This document shows positions 11,241 to 24,260 of a stretch of DNA of 64,000 bases, in pieces. Position 1 is the stretch's first letter, and each line of letters opens with the position of its first letter. Both the position numbers and the translations under genes were made by a program. Below the pieces are notes generated by a model. The model was not told the DNA's origin. It worked only from the letters and a program-made list of their open reading frames with translations, and searched no databases. Source of the DNA: Latrodectus hesperus (lineage: Eukaryota > Arthropoda > Arachnida > Araneae > Theridiidae). The stretch lies in NCBI GenBank assembly GCA_037975125.1, contig JAJQOW010000014.1:3536252-3600251 (forward strand). The letters are read 5' to 3'.

Positions 11241-14200
11241 TAAAAAAAGAAACAGAAAATTCATGGAATAAATGATGAAATTCTCCATAAATATTTAATT
11301 TTAATTAGATTATGCGTTGAACTTTTTTCTATCGACGTTTAGTTTACAATCTATATTAGAAAACTTTTCTGTAAAGGTATAATTTTAATCTGCACTGAAA
11401 TTTCAGTTTAAAAATAAACTTTTAACTCACTAAAGAATTGGAAGCAATTAATGACATTAATTAATTTACTTGAGGATTTCAGGGTTAATTTGGAACTGAG
11501 TTTTACTTACATTTCAATCAATATTTAATATTTTTGAGAAGTTTAGTTTACTACATTAAAATAATTGGGGAAAAACTCCGTATTTTGAGTTCGTATCAAA
11601 TATAAATCAAATGATTTTTTAAACGAAACAAATTAAACACAATCGATCAGACAGGCAAATTATTAAATATATTTTAAAAATGCAAAAGTTTACAAAGAAA
11701 ATTGTAGCATTCATTGAGCAAATTTCTATAGGAACATGCTGTGAATAAATGTGTAACCTTTTAAATATTCTTTAAAATATGAAATGCTATATTGAATGCA
11801 CGAAAACCATTGTAGCATGAAAAAAGTATATATATTCAACAAAATTATAATCACTCCTTAAATTGGAGTAGCAAAAATAACAAATTGAATTTGCGAGACA
11901 AAAAGTAACTAGGAACATTATAATTTACAAAATAAAATATCCCTTGATATGAGATTTATGCTTTTAGACGCATAAATTATACATATAATATCATTATTTT
12001 ACCTGAATTAAATCCAATTCAGAAAGTTTCTGTTTTATGTATACATACTTTATTTAGAAGAGATTTCAAATAAATAATTCCGAGTATTCTCTTTATAACA
12101 AGTATTCCAAAAGCATAATGATTGAAATGTATAAATTTTAATACAGATGAGAATTAGTTGTTACCCCCACTTGATTAGTTTTATCAGATGAGATTATTAC
12201 ATAGTTCCATTTCATGGAGCTTATGTTTGTCAGGTAATCTCAATGTACAATTGAGTAAGAAATTTTCCAAGCATTGATTGATCACTACCATACATAATAC
12301 ATGTAATCATACAGCATCCAAATTCATAATGTATGAGGATTCATGCAGCAAAAATGTCAGAGAGAATAAAGAAATATTTGGAATCATTTCGCTTCAGTAT
12401 ATAAAGAGAAAGATAATTTTATTCAAAGTAAATAAGGGAGTTATTTTAGATACATCAATGAGTAACGAAAATTAAGAAATACAGAAACGTAACCGTACCC
12501 AGATATTTATCATTTGTTAAAATAGTTATTTCTCATATACCATTGATGTATGTTTATTTTAATTTAATCATTATATAGTGTGAGGTTATGCTACTTTTAT
12601 TTTCACTAATTGTGGGTCAATTTGTACAGTTTGCAACACAATGATTTTTCAAGCTCAAAATACTCTTCAGACTTTATACTCTGCTTTATTTTAAAATATT
12701 GATAAATGAATATATTGATATCTGAATAAATGTTTAATTAATATTTAATTATTTTTATTCTTAATACCTATATTTAATGTAAAATCATATTGATACAATT
12801 TTAATAATTCCTACGATAAAAGGATAATTCATTCAGTGTAAGAAACTATTGAGTCGCAGTTTGTAATAAATACACTTTACTTGAAGATTTATATGAATCT
12901 GTTCGGTTCTTATTTATGCGAATGCTTTCTGTTTTAATAATTTGCACATCTTAAGAATTCTTATACTTCATTTATATTTTATTGATAAATTGCTAATTAT
13001 TACCTTAAATTTCCCTCAAAAGTAACACCAATATCAAAAATCTTTCATACACAGAATTATGAAAATAATTAAATTAATCATCAGTCAGTAAAATTATGCA
13101 AAAGATGTTATTCATTATGAATTTGGAGTATTTAGATAATTAGAATATATTAAAAGAATTTTTCCATTGCAAAAGTCAGATATGTTATAAGGTAATTTTG
13201 AAGTAAGAAAATAAAATGTTTTTGTTTCAAGTAAAACATTTCTTTTATTAAGCATCTTTTATTATTTCATAAAATAAAAAAGACTATTACCCAAATATTT
13301 ACTAATTTAATGATTTCCCTAAAAGTCTAAACGTTTCAAGAAACATGTATCATATGTGTTTAAAAATCATAAGAGACAATTAAAAAACATAAATTAAATA
13401 AAAAATGTATTTAAATAAATATTCAACCTTTAATCTCGTTAACTGTCCAAGAAGAAAATTATGTTATACGATTTTACAAAAAAGGTAATAAAAGCAATTA
13501 AGATTTTTTAATAGATATATTTCCTTAAAAATTCAATAAAAACAACTATAATACTGCAGGTAGTTTAGTGGTTTGACAAATAATATAATGAAAAATTATT
13601 CGGCAAAAACACATTTTAGGAATGCAGGATAATTTAACCAATTTTTCTAGTTTCCCATTGATATAAATTTTGATAAGTAAAAATTATGTTTCGGTCTTCC
13701 TTACAATAGGGAAATTTGTTGTATATCTTATCCTTTTTAGATCAGTAGATCCCGAAGCTAATGGTATTCTGAGAGCCAGATTAAAAGGCATAAACCTGTC
13801 AAAACATCGAGAAGCTAAATTTCCTCCCATAAAGGGAACTCCCCCCTCTCTAGTGTCAAAATTTGCTTTGATGTTTATAACAGCATATATTTCTAAATGA
13901 AGGGTGTGGTGCTTGTATTTTTACTCTCACGAGCCCTGAATAGGTAATGAATGCTAGATTAGAATGGATTTGGCTTCAGTAAATTGCATGTTTTTCTTGT
14001 TTACTTAGAGAATTTTCTAAGATTATTGTCAAATATACCAACATCGGTATAAATTTATTGCATAAATATTACCTTTCTTTAGCACTGGTAATAATGACTT
14101 CGAAATAAGGGAAAAAATATTATTGTTAAATAAATAAATTTGGAACTTTATATTTGATATGCATAGAACCTTTTGTAGCAAAAAATTGTGTCGGTTAATG

Positions 14201-14785
14201 TAAAAATGTAATTTTTCTTAGAAAATGACTATTGTAAGTTTGACTAGTAAAGATATAAATTAAAACATTTAAAACATAATCTCATTTGAAGAAAATTATA
14301 ATAGCTATAAGCTTCACATAATATTAAAAATTTAATTTATTATAATATACAAAATGTTGTGGTTAAAAATAAACTTTAGACTTTTTAAATGCATACTTTA
14401 TCTTCACAAAAAATAAGGCAATTACTAATGCATTATAATTTAAAGAAATTTATGTTAAGACAAATGTATTTATATATAAGTTAAATAAATATTAAAAAAA
14501 GGCTCTTTTAAAAAATATTTTTAAAGAATGTTTGCATTATATGAAGCATTAAATTTGTTAATACAGTGAAGCATTAAATATATTGATGTATTTTAGTAAT
14601 ACGCACACGCACAGTTTAATTTTTTAGTTAATTAATTTGCATTAACATTGATTTTTCAACTATTTCATTTGATAATGCTAATGATTTTTCCAATAATCCA
14701 TAATTTTCTACCCATTTTCTTTATTTTGCAATACAATTATTTATTAAAATAGTATCTGAATATTTTATTCAAAATTTTTAAAATG
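11241..14785. other. AT-rich DNA with one small GC-richer patch
   Basis: Mostly plain A/T. A patch at about 13735-13920 is preceded by a pyrimidine-rich stretch ending in TTTTTAG, resembling a splice acceptor, and is open in one frame (13670-13900 plus, 76 codons). I recognise no product and cannot call it an exon with confidence. Confidence 0.4.
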
Positions 14786-14840
14786 CAGTATTTAATATTG
14801 AAGAGACACACAACAGCAAGAAGGAGTTTCCAGAAAATGA
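14786..14840 (+). repeat. Left terminal inverted repeat of the Tc1-like element
   Basis: Diverged counterpart of the right terminal repeat. The outer 15 bases agree at about 11 positions and the inner AAGAAGGA and CCAGAAAAT words agree exactly. The flanking TA duplication is no longer intact on this side. Confidence 0.65.
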
Positions 14841-14937
14841 TAAAATCCGGCAACGGAGAGAGACAGCAACGGACAATAAGTGACCTGTATTTCGAAATGA
14901 TATGCATAATACAGAGCGAGAACAGGGTAGGGTTGGG

Positions 14938-16001
14938 TCAGTAGGTTGTAGAGTTACCGTGGACGGTGATTAATGCAGCAACATGTTTAGGCACAGAGTC
15001 AATGAGAGTACGAATGTGTCCTAAGGCATTGCTTTCCATTCCTTGTCACTTATTTGCCGAGTACGTCTCTTAAAGGAGGCAATGGTAATGTCTTCAAATG
15101 GCGTCCATTCATAACGCAAACACGTTCGATTAGTGATTGGTGAGAGATTTGGTGAGCACGGTGAGTATTGCAGCAGCTTTACACCTTCCAGGGCATGTTG
15201 CCTGATGTGAAAAATGTGCGGTCACGTGTTATCCTGCTGATAAAGAGCATTGTATATCCCTTGAAGGTAGGAGAGTGTCTAGGCCGCAGCACATCATCCA
15301 CGTAATATTGGATTGTCATAGAGCCGTGAATACGCACTAGGGGTGATTTGGTATCGTACGCAATGACGCTGCAAACCACGATACCATCTTATCGCCAGTG
15401 GGGTGTCCCACAGTTGCTTCAGGGATGGACCTGTACCAACGTTGACGCGACACTCATATGGAGTGAGTATCATTGAAGAAATAGAAGCGGGACTCATCTG
15501 AGAAGACGATCGTGTGACACTCCGTTGTCCTCATTGCTCTAATAGGGCACCATTCCAGACGTTGGCGTTTATTCTATGGGGTCAATGGAAGTCTTTTAAT
15601 GGACACAACCAATCGAAGATGTTAAATGAAATCGAAGATGTTAATGATAAAATGTTCTGTTCAGGGATGAGAGCATCCAGGGTATCTTTACATTGCGCAG
15701 AATTTCCTTAGACGTGCTTGATGCGGGGCTGCCACTGACACCCGTCGGATGTCGATCCACCCATGCTGACGTCACTTTGGCTGCACCACCAACCCGCAAA
15801 CATTCCACAGGTCCATGTTTCAACAATATTCACCTCAGCTGGGGCACTGTGGAAGCGTCGAGGTTTCTTTCAGTATATATTTGCCTTAAGTACCAACCTG
15901 CCCTTCTCAGTCCAATCACCCTACCCTTCGTCAATTCATCTGTCTGCTGGAATTGACGATGGCCTGGCATTCTCAGCAATTACAGACTTCCTTTGAGACA
16001 T
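14938..16001 (-). pseudogene. Tc1-like DDE transposase pseudogene
   Basis: On the minus strand the frame starts at the ATG at 15999-16001 (MSQRKSVIAENARP) and ends in a TGA at 14938-14940 after HGNSTTY, the end expected for this family. Between them are several stop codons and at least two frameshifts. Recognisable parts, in order, are the N-terminal helix-turn-helix region in broken frames, IVFSDESRF with the first catalytic Asp (near 15497), AYDTKSPLVRIHGSMT followed by YYVDDVLRP (15365-15270), and a C-terminal piece reading YSPCSPNLSPIT (near 15150). In family members that last motif is SPDLSPIE, so the third catalytic residue (Glu) and its neighbouring Asp are lost. The DNAxPH motif with the second Asp is also not intact. 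It cannot encode a working enzyme, and its level of decay is much greater than that of the Tc1 copy at 54.2 kb. Confidence 0.85.
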
Positions 16002-16159
16002 CAACAAATTTTCAACATTTATGTTCCAAGGAGTAATAACTAAAAATTATACACTGCGAGAATTTTGCTCACTCTGCCGGTCCTTAACCTTATATCTTAT
16101 CCTACGTGCGATGGGAATTTCACATCATTTGAATTACTCGGTAAAGTGCGTCAACCCTT

Positions 16160-16219
16160 AAATTTGCATAATTTTCTGGCCATTCCTTCTTGGTGTTGCA
16201 TTTTCAATGTTGGACAGTG
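16160..16219 (-). repeat. Right terminal inverted repeat of the Tc1-like element
   Basis: The end reads CACTGTCCAACATTGAAAAT inward from 16219 and is followed outside by TA. It matches the fragment at 38061-38103 closely, which independently marks this as the element's end. Confidence 0.8.
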
Positions 16220-17348
16220 TATTAATTAATTATAAATAGCATCTTATTTGATTTTTTTAAAAAGTTGCGGAAGATAACAATTTATGTGCATGTGTATTGT
16301 TTATTTATTTATAATTAATAAATTCTCTGTAGTTTTTTGGAAATATATCTTAGAATATTTTCTTTAAAATTATAAATGTTTAAACATTGTGTAAACGTTC
16401 TTCAAGAGAAAATGGTTAGAGTTTTAATATTATTATTTCTTCACCACAGAATTATTCTTAGATGTTTGAAATGTAATCTCTTAGAAATTTGAAATTTAGA
16501 CAAGCGTTTATTTTCAATTATATATACACTTGAATAATTTACTTTACTTTTTTTAGCTTACGTAATAGTTTTGCAATGAGAGAAACTAGAACTATAACAA
16601 AAGTTCATAGTTTATATAATAGGTATAAATCATTATAATTTTATGTAAGAAATCAGGCAGTATTTATTTATATCGCACACAAGCAATGACTTATAAATGA
16701 GTTGGATATAAGAATATATTAAAAAAATGTTTTCTAAATATTGGAGAGTTTGTATTATTCTCTCTATGCATCACGATTTTATGATAGAAAGGTAAATGAT
16801 TAGATTTTAAATTATAATTTGAAAACATTAAATGAGAGTGTAATTTTAAATTTGTTTTTTTATTTCACGTTACTTTAAATTCCACAATTTTTAGCGTATA
16901 TTTCCATAACAATTATCTTATTTATAAAATAAATGTCATAAATTGTGAATAATATAAATTTAGATAAACTTGTTATGGTTATTTAAGTTAAATAACAAAC
17001 ACTTCTACCCCCCTTTTTCTCAATACCAATTATTAATTTTATTTAATACTTAAAACACAAGATTGCATAGGTACCAAACAAATATTTTAATTTTATGAAA
17101 TTAGTTTAACTTTTAAAACATAAAAATTTTAGTGATTATACATATGTTAATAAAATAATTGTTATTTGAATAATGTTATTTGGTAATATTTTCTTTTTGG
17201 GATAACATTTGGTAGAATAGAATATACATATTAGCATATTTTATATGCAATTTAATTAATGCATAATACATTTATTATATTTTTCAATTTGTGGTACTGT
17301 TAATAAAATACATTAGATATAAATTAATAGTTCTAATCAATTTATTAG
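16220..17348. other. AT-rich DNA between two transposons
   Basis: Plain A/T-rich sequence with no open frame of note. Nothing recognisable. Confidence 0.6.
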
Positions 17349-17350
17349 TA

Positions 17351-17381
17351 TTAGGTTGGTGCGTATGAAATGTCGGATTCT
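17351..17381 (+). repeat. Mariner terminal inverted repeat (left)
   Basis: Thirty-one bases identical to the reverse complement of 18213-18243. The TA before it at 17349-17350 is one copy of the target duplication. Confidence 0.95.
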
Positions 17382-17427
17382 TAAGTGATTGTATAAAACT
17401 GCATATCTTTCTTCAAAAGCTGTTTAT

Positions 17428-18054
17428 TCAATCAAAGTATGCTCCATTCGCTTCAATACACTTCTCCCAACGAGATTTTAAAGCGTAGATGCCTGTCTTA
17501 AAAAAATTTTGGTCTTTAGAATTAATAAACTCTGATATCGAGTTTTTTAGACTGTCTTCTTTTTCATAGTGTTTGCCCCTTAAAAACAGCTCTAAATGCT
17601 TGAAAAAATGAAAATCGGTCGGCGAGAGATCCGGTGAATATGGTGGATGCTGCAATGATGAGCATACGTTTAACTGATCCAGCTTATTTCGCTCTGTCAG
17701 TGCGTGCGGTACCCACTTGTCCATCTTCTTAACCTTGCCAATCTCAGAAAGGTGTCTCAATATCGTTGTATGGTCAACTTTGATCTTGATAGCAAGTTCC
17801 CTCGGGGATACGGCTGGATTCGCTTCCACTAGAGCCTTCAGGTCATCATTCTTCACAGACGTTTTGGGTCTTCCGCGCGGCTCATTTTGCAGTGAAAAAT
17901 CGCCAGTCCGAAATTTTTCGAACCAACGCTGCACTTTCCGATCGTTAACCGTATTCTCCACAAACGCTTGGTTTATGTTGCGTGCAGCTTTTGCAGCATT
18001 ATTACCAAGTTTGTACTCATATAAGAAAATGACGCGAAGGTCGGCAGAATTCAT
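17428..18054 (-). CDS. Mariner transposase with in-frame internal deletion
   Basis: An uninterrupted minus-strand frame of about 208 codons; family members have about 345. I start it at the ATG at 18054, where the protein reads MNSADLRVIFLYEYKLG. The frame stays open upstream to 18132 (26 more codons), and that longer start cannot be excluded. The N-terminal half is complete: a first helix-turn-helix (AAKAARNINQAF, then VQRWFEKFRTGD), the GRPKTS linker and a second helix-turn-helix (PRELAIKIKVDHTTILRHL), followed by WVPHALTERNKL. At NVCSSL the protein jumps straight to QHPPYSPDLSPTDFHFF, at about 17650-17654. This loses the segments that carry TGDEKW and HDNARPH, the first two Asp of the D,D34D triad, while the third (SPDL) and the C-terminus remain. 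It should bind the terminal repeats but not cut. By analogy with the deleted P-element KP protein, a repressor role is possible but is only inference. Confidence 0.9.
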   Translation of the reverse strand: MNSADLRVIFLYEYKLGNNAAKAARNINQAFVENTVNDRKVQRWFEKFRTGDFSLQNEPRGRPKTSVKNDDLKALVEANPAVSPRELAIKIKVDHTTILRHLSEIGKVKKMDKWVPHALTERNKLDQLNVCSSLQHPPYSPDLSPTDFHFFKHLELFLRGKHYEKEDSLKNSISEFINSKDQNFFKTGIYALKSRWEKCIEANGAYFD

Positions 18055-18212
18055 ATCGGCAATAAACTCAAAAGAAATAAAAAAGGGAAGACCTTCGAGA
18101 AAACCTATTTTGCTGAAATGAGTCTCTGGCAATGGACAATACGAGTATGAATGAGGTTATGCCAAATACAAAAGTATAACGAAAACAGGGAGGAAAACGT
18201 CCGCATGTAAAG

Positions 18213-18243
18213 AGAATCCGACATTTCATACGCACCAACCTAA
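18213..18243 (-). repeat. Mariner terminal inverted repeat (right)
   Basis: Perfect 31-bp partner of 17351-17381, followed by the second TA target copy at 18244-18245. Confidence 0.95.
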
Positions 18244-20790
18244 TAAAGACAAGTTTTAAATTATATAGAATGTTAGTAAATTTTTTTAGATTCTTAGGAG
18301 AGAAAAAATGCTGTTTCCATATGACTGTTTAATTAACTAAACTGAACTTCATGTACTTTATATTTATTATTTTTTTCTAGAGATTTAAAATCATACAGAA
18401 CTCATTTTATATATTAATTTATGATATATTTTCTATTATTTCTATTGTAAATATGAATTTCAATATATGAAGAGTCTCATAAGTGAAAATAGACAAAAGA
18501 CTTGAGAGATTCAGTTATTTAATCCATAGAAAATTTCAAAGTTAAATACCTTTTTATACCTCATAATTCTGTCAAATTAAAAAATACTAAGAATTAATTT
18601 AAATAGTATATCTTATGAAATGTTTTAAGGCAGTTCATAAATAAACAAAATTATAGAATACATACAAAATAAACAACTTTTAATACTGAGATGCAGTAAG
18701 AATAATGTTTATTATATTTGCATTTTATGTATTTATTTCTAACGTTAGATTTTGATGTTAAGATTGTATATTTTATATACTAATTGCAATTTTATATTTC
18801 AACAAACAATGTATTTTTAGTTAAATATTGCATGTACTTTAAACAAATGTATATGCACTTATGAATGTCTGTATATTGCTTATAAATCCCTTAAAATTCA
18901 ACACAGCCAGTGCAACGAATAACACTCGGCAACAACTGAAGCTCATGCGAATATTTAAGCTACGTCCTGAATGCATAAATACAACACATTAAAGTTTAAT
19001 AAGGGATTTTTAAGGTAACTTTGTATTTGTGTGTGAAATTTAAAATGTGAAGATTTTAAGATTTTTATATCATTACTTGGATAATACTGTGATGAAATTT
19101 CGAGCAATTTTGAATATTATATTTGCAAGCTTAACATTTTAATTGCAATAAATAACTAAATTAAACTAAATTCATTTGTTTTCTATTGAAAAGGAAAACG
19201 TATGTTCTTCCAAATAGTGGATTTAATCGTATTGTGCAATTACATGCTATAAAATTATTTGGGGTTAAATTGGATGCCCTAGTAAATGTTTCTGCAATAT
19301 TTCTTAATGAAAAGAGGGATTCAATAGGAATTTTAATTTAACAGAATCAGAATCCAGTTATAAAATGTTTATAAATTATGACCATTATAAATTTAAACCC
19401 TTTTCTATTGCTTTATGTATTTTAATATATTATGAAATAATTTTTGCAAATTATCACATGGAGAACCATTCTTTCTTGATTCACAAGTTGAATTATTTTA
19501 AGAATAATTAGTGCTCATTCCTACTTTTAGGTAGAGCTACGAAGTTCGAAGAAACGTGTTTGTACAATCGCTTTCGTGTAAAATCTCTCTGTGTTACACT
19601 CTCAGTATTGTGTTCGTATAAATAGATGGAATTCCTAAAGATTAGTTAGCTGAGATAATAATTGATACATGATTTGTGCGAAATATACTATGCAAACATT
19701 TACTTTAAAGATATATAATTGATAAATATTTAAATGGTATTTATGAACTATGTATTCAGTCATAAAAAGTAAGATAATCCAGTATGGAAAAGGTATAATA
19801 GTTATCTTTATATTCATTATACTCGACAAATTAAAAAATAATGGTTTCTTCAGTATATTTGTTAAATTACTGGTTTTTCTTAGTGTTCAAATCTACTCAC
19901 AAAGTACATCGTATATCTCTCATTCTTTATATCTTTCTTAATTTTATATTCTTAATTTTTTTTATATATTTTCTATATCTTTCAGAAGTCCAGTTAAAGG
20001 AAACTAGGATTGAAAGTTGGTTTTGTATAAGATATATTGCACAATATTAAAACTATTTACTTATAAATGCAAGTTTTGTGTGTCAGATCATATAAAATAA
20101 CATAATGAGGATTTTTTTAAAAGAACAGAAAGACAAATTTGTTACAAAAATATAAGTGAAATTGACATGTTTTTACAGGATGATAAGTCATAAAAGCAAA
20201 AAATAGAGTAGAGCAGGAAAATTACATTGCTAAAAGTATATTAATTTTGAATATACTAACTTTAAAGTATATTTACCTTAAATGTATATTAACTTTGAAG
20301 TATATTAATGTTAAATGCATATTAAAAATCTATAAATTATTTACGGGATAAATTATATGACCAGGCAAAAATAATATGTTGTCATTTTTACAGTAGGAAT
20401 TCTAAATAAGTTTTAAAGAGATTTTCAGTATAGTAATGTTTTATTGTGAGTAAGAAAATGGCCAAGTTTTTAAACCTTTGAGAATCTGTAGTTAACGTGT
20501 ATGAATGAGGCCAAGATAAGACTAGAGGACAGCTCAACTACTTTTTTTTAAATAATACTACTTAAAAGTTGCATTTTTCAGTTTTAATACAATTTCTGTT
20601 AAAGAAAAAATGCTATCTAAAACTAATTTACTCACAATTTTTGTGGGAGCATGTAGCGTTTTTGTGTAGACTACAGATATTTTCACTTCTTTTAGAACAA
20701 TATTTTGGATGTTTTTTCTGTTTTTTAGAGTGGGAGAAATATGAAATATTTTACATTGATCACATTTTTAATCTTTTCTTGGTGACTTAA
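18244..20790. other. AT-rich DNA, no gene seen
   Basis: A/T-rich, with two short patches of more balanced composition near 18900-18985 and 19525-19620. Open frames near 19.7-20.1 kb (60-70 codons) are hydrophobic and A/T-driven. No family recognised. Confidence 0.55.
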
Positions 20791-21870
20791 TGTTTCATTT
20801 GATGAAGAGCGTTTTATTAGTTGTCCTACAGAAATTTAAAGGAAATCATTCATATGCGTGCTTATCTTGCAAATAATTTTTTTTAGGTTTAACGCAAGTA
20901 TCTCAGTAGCATTTTACGAAATCTTTGTTATGTTATTTAGTTTTTAGATTGATGGAAAGTATATGATGATCTGTTCCACTTGTAGATAGCTAATTTTTCA
21001 TTTTTACATGCGATAATTTTTAGCTCTCTTACGTACTAAAATCTGATAAAATATATATTTTTTGGTATCGAATTTTCTTTATGAAGTATACATGAAAATG
21101 TTGTGCATTATTTGAAACATATTTATTAGTTCAAGACACAATAATCATAAGAAAAATATTATTATGAAGCAATTTCCATGAATGAACTATCGACCGACGA
21201 TTTTTGTTACCAATATTCCTGGTAATTTTAGAATATTATTATGAGCATGAATTTTGACATATAGCGGATTTTTAATTTGGCTTTACTTTATGCAGTCTTT
21301 GAGACGATAGACATTTTCTCACAAAATATCATCACATTTTTCTTAATTTGAGTCAATGTGTGAGTTATAATCTTCCTCTGAAGAATGTTTATGTTCGCTA
21401 GAATTTCTTCTTAATTTGGTTTTTCATTTGTCGTCTTTATCGATTCTTGACAGTAAATACGTTTTTAGCATAGTTTTGATGTATTTTATTTCTTTTAATA
21501 AGATGCATATCACTTTATTTTGCCAAAAAAATAAGGAAAAAATTAAATAAAATCTCTATACATGTGCACGTGAGGTTAGCCTAAGAGATTATATCAAGAA
21601 ACATATTAACAAGAAGGGATATCAGAAATGCGGAAATTACAACCATTAGAAAGTGGTTGCCTATAACCGTATTTGCTGGAGATACTGAATACGAACAACA
21701 AGGATATATATCTACGCCGTGCTTTAAGAATGACAGGAACCATAATATTCAGCGCCCATGCTTTAGATTTTAATGAATATGTATTTATTAAGGAGTACAG
21801 ATATTAGGCAAAATATTGATAAAATACCTATCATTTCCAAATGAAGACAAAATGTTTAAGTATACAGATA
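20791..21870 (+). repeat. Unclassified ~1.06-kb dispersed repeat, copy B
   Basis: Direct-orientation partner of 1454-2510, 19.3 kb away, with matched landmark spacing. It also matches across AACTATCGA (near 21185) and around GAAATGCGGAAATTACAACC (21628-21647), where copy A has GAAATTATAACAATTAGAAA. No open frame survives here. A few GC-richer words (CTACGCCGTGCTTTAAGAATG near 21712) sit near its end. Origin unknown; see copy A. Confidence 0.6.
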
Positions 21871-23779
21871 GAAATATTTTAGTACTTATTAATTTTCATA
21901 CTAAAATCATTTTAAAAACTGAAGAATTTTCTTATACTATTATTTTAAAAAAATTATTTTTTTCAAATTATTTCTGTATAACATAAAATTTTATATTGCC
22001 ATTACTGAAAAGAATATAGCTTTATTGATACAAATTGCATTTATAAATTAGTGTAATCGTAATGAATTAAAGTAAAAAAGCTACTGTTCAAATGACAATT
22101 TTTTCATGTATCATATTTTCTTAAAAAGCATTCTAATAATTGCTTAAGCGTATTTTGTTATATTAATATCAAAGAATAATTATTAGAAAATAATTGAACC
22201 CAGGATTATCTCTATTTTAATATAAAACTTTCTTTATATCTACATAAATAACTAGTTTTGGAATGACTTATTTCCTTTTTTTAAAGTAATTCTCTTGAAA
22301 GAATAAACTTTAATTCATTTGATGCACAATTAATAATATTTTTTGCTAATACTATACTTATTTGACACAAAAATGTAAAAAATAAAATATAACACAATAA
22401 TATGTATGCAAATATACAGTTTTTTATTATTAAAACATTAAAATAATATTAATTACAATATATGAAGTTGATTTTTAACATGAAACAGTATTATAGAATT
22501 TCTAGATTTGAATTACAAAACATATGGATTTCGAAGGGGACAAATTTATCTCTTTAATTACAGAGGAAAATAGCTGAAGCAAGTCTTGTTTTTAAATCTG
22601 CAATCAATTATTAAAATTCCTTACTTATTTAAACTTGTTATTCATGAATGTTATAGTGAAATATTAATATAAAATTTACAAATTCACATGGTGTTTCAAT
22701 AAAATTCAACATAATCTTTTGTACATAAATTATAACAAAATTATAATTTATACATAAGACAATTAGTTTCTTCTCTAAAATTACTGTATAAACTTCTTTA
22801 AAATTAACTATTTTTGTTTCTTTATTTTGGATATTAAACAAAATCTGATGTACGTAACTTATTACTCTCGTATTTCAATATCTATTTATTTTCTATTTTC
22901 TATATATCTATTTTCTTCTTTTCCCTAAAGAAAATTTTAATAAGTTAAAAAATACCAAGCAGAATTCATCAGGAATTCAAAATATGAACTTTTACATTTA
23001 CAAATCAAAAGTTGCCATTATCGTTTTATGAAACATTATTTTTTGTAAAAAAATTGTGGAAACAATTTCCATACTGCTTCGAATAAAACAAAAAAGAAGT
23101 TCAACAGCAATTAAGAAATAAAATATATTTTCATATTTTATATATTTCAGATGAAAAATAAAACATCAGAAATAAATACCGAATATCTGAATTTTACTAA
23201 ACACCAAAATTGCTTAAAACACCTAATTGTATGTAAATTGTTAGCATTTGAAAATGACGTTAAAAAGTTTGGAAATAGATTTCCATTTCAGATGTATTTC
23301 CTAATAATGGTACGATTTCCACTTTATGTTGTCTTCTCCATTTTATTTAGAGCTCGAGTTTAAATTAATTTTATTAGAAGGATAAATAGGGCTTAGTTAA
23401 ATAATAAATATGTCAAAATCTAAAGATAAAACAAGAAAAATAATTAATATTATTTAAAATAAAAAAATCTGATATTCATATCAGAAATGTCTTTTTATAC
23501 TTGGAATTATTTTCCTTAGTTTAAAATTTATATTGTACAAGTAACAAGAAACAGTAAGTATTATGACTAGGAAGTCAATACATCATGAGTCAATAAATAA
23601 ATAATAACACAAGAATATTAAGAAAAAATACCTCAAACAGTACATCAGTGTCGAACAATTTTTAATATATCTTGTAATATCTAATTAAACATTCATTAAT
23701 GAGATTCTAAATAAGTGTACAGAGCCTTTTTTTGCTTTATTAAATTTGAGATAAAAATATGCATTAATTTCTCTCATCA
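21871..23779. other. AT-rich DNA, no gene seen
   Basis: Nothing recognisable. The longest frames are under 71 codons and of A/T-driven composition. Confidence 0.6.
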
Positions 23780-24260
23780 TTTTCGATAGTCTTGCTCAGC
23801 AGCCTTGAAACAAATGCTTAAGGCCATCTTAAAAATGGAAAAAAAAATCCTCTTGTTCGATGGTGGAAAAGCAGAGGACAGGAGCAAACAAAAGAAGCTG
23901 TCTTTGACATCCGATGATACGATTTTTTTTTCTTTAATTTGCGTCAAGGAAGAAAATGCAAGATTGCAGATGGTGTGGTATTCACATTTCTAGAGGATAT
24001 GCGTGTCTTTATCTGGCGAGAAAAAGTGAGAAAAAATGTGAGAGCTGGCATAAGGAGCGAAATGAAGACACCTCCCACGACATGGCTGTGACAGCTTCCA
24101 TATCAGCTTTTTAAAATATAACTGACGCCTATCTTTTTCAATAACGGGTCGGGTATGCATTCTGACTTCTAAATCGCCTTTTTGGAGGAATTTCATTTTC
24201 TTTGATCGAAAATTATTTCCCAGAATTTTGGAAGAAATCGAATGTGGAATTGGAAATCAC
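23780..24260. other. GC-richer islet, unclassified
   Basis: About 480 bases are less A/T-rich than their flanks, with words such as GGTGGAAAAGCAGAGGACAG (23862-23881) and CACGACATGGCTGTGACAGC (24077-24096). Plus-strand 23805-23993 and minus-strand 23990-24196 are open for 62 and 68 codons, without recognisable domains. It may be a decayed exon or a conserved non-coding block. Confidence 0.35.

Larger units (their letters stand above)
14786..16219 (-). mobile_element. Tc1-like DNA transposon, decayed full-length copy
   Basis: A 1434-bp element, read on the minus strand. The right end at 16219 is the clean one. Its outward-read end begins CACTGTCCAACATTGAAAAT and abuts a TA (16220-16221), as expected for a Tc1/mariner insertion. 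The left end carries the same pattern in diverged form (from 14786, with a shared inner word AGCAAGAAGGA near 14816 and CCAGAAAAT near 14832). Similarity between the ends may run past 100 bases, with a second shared patch near AAATGATATG (14897) and CAAATGATGTG. Between them lies a minus-strand transposase pseudogene. The family looks like the arthropod Tc1-type group with long terminal repeats. A fragment of the same family's right end lies at 38045-38103, so at least two copies existed here. Confidence 0.85.
17351..18243 (-). mobile_element. Mariner transposon, internally deleted (irritans-like)
   Basis: The element is 893 bp and bounded by perfect 31-bp terminal inverted repeats (17351-17381 and 18213-18243). 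The outer end reads TTAGGTTGGTGCGTATGAAA. TA target duplications flank it at 17349-17350 and 18244-18245. A complete mariner is about 1.28 kb, and the missing ~390 bp lie inside the transposase gene. Perfect end identity and intact target sites suggest a young insertion. It lacks the catalytic core and would need a transposase from a full-length relative, so it is a non-autonomous but potentially mobilisable copy. Confidence 0.95.

Noticed and set aside
17717..18121. Plus-strand 134-codon open frame
   Set aside because: It lies antisense to the clear mariner transposase frame and has no recognisable motif; it is a shadow frame.
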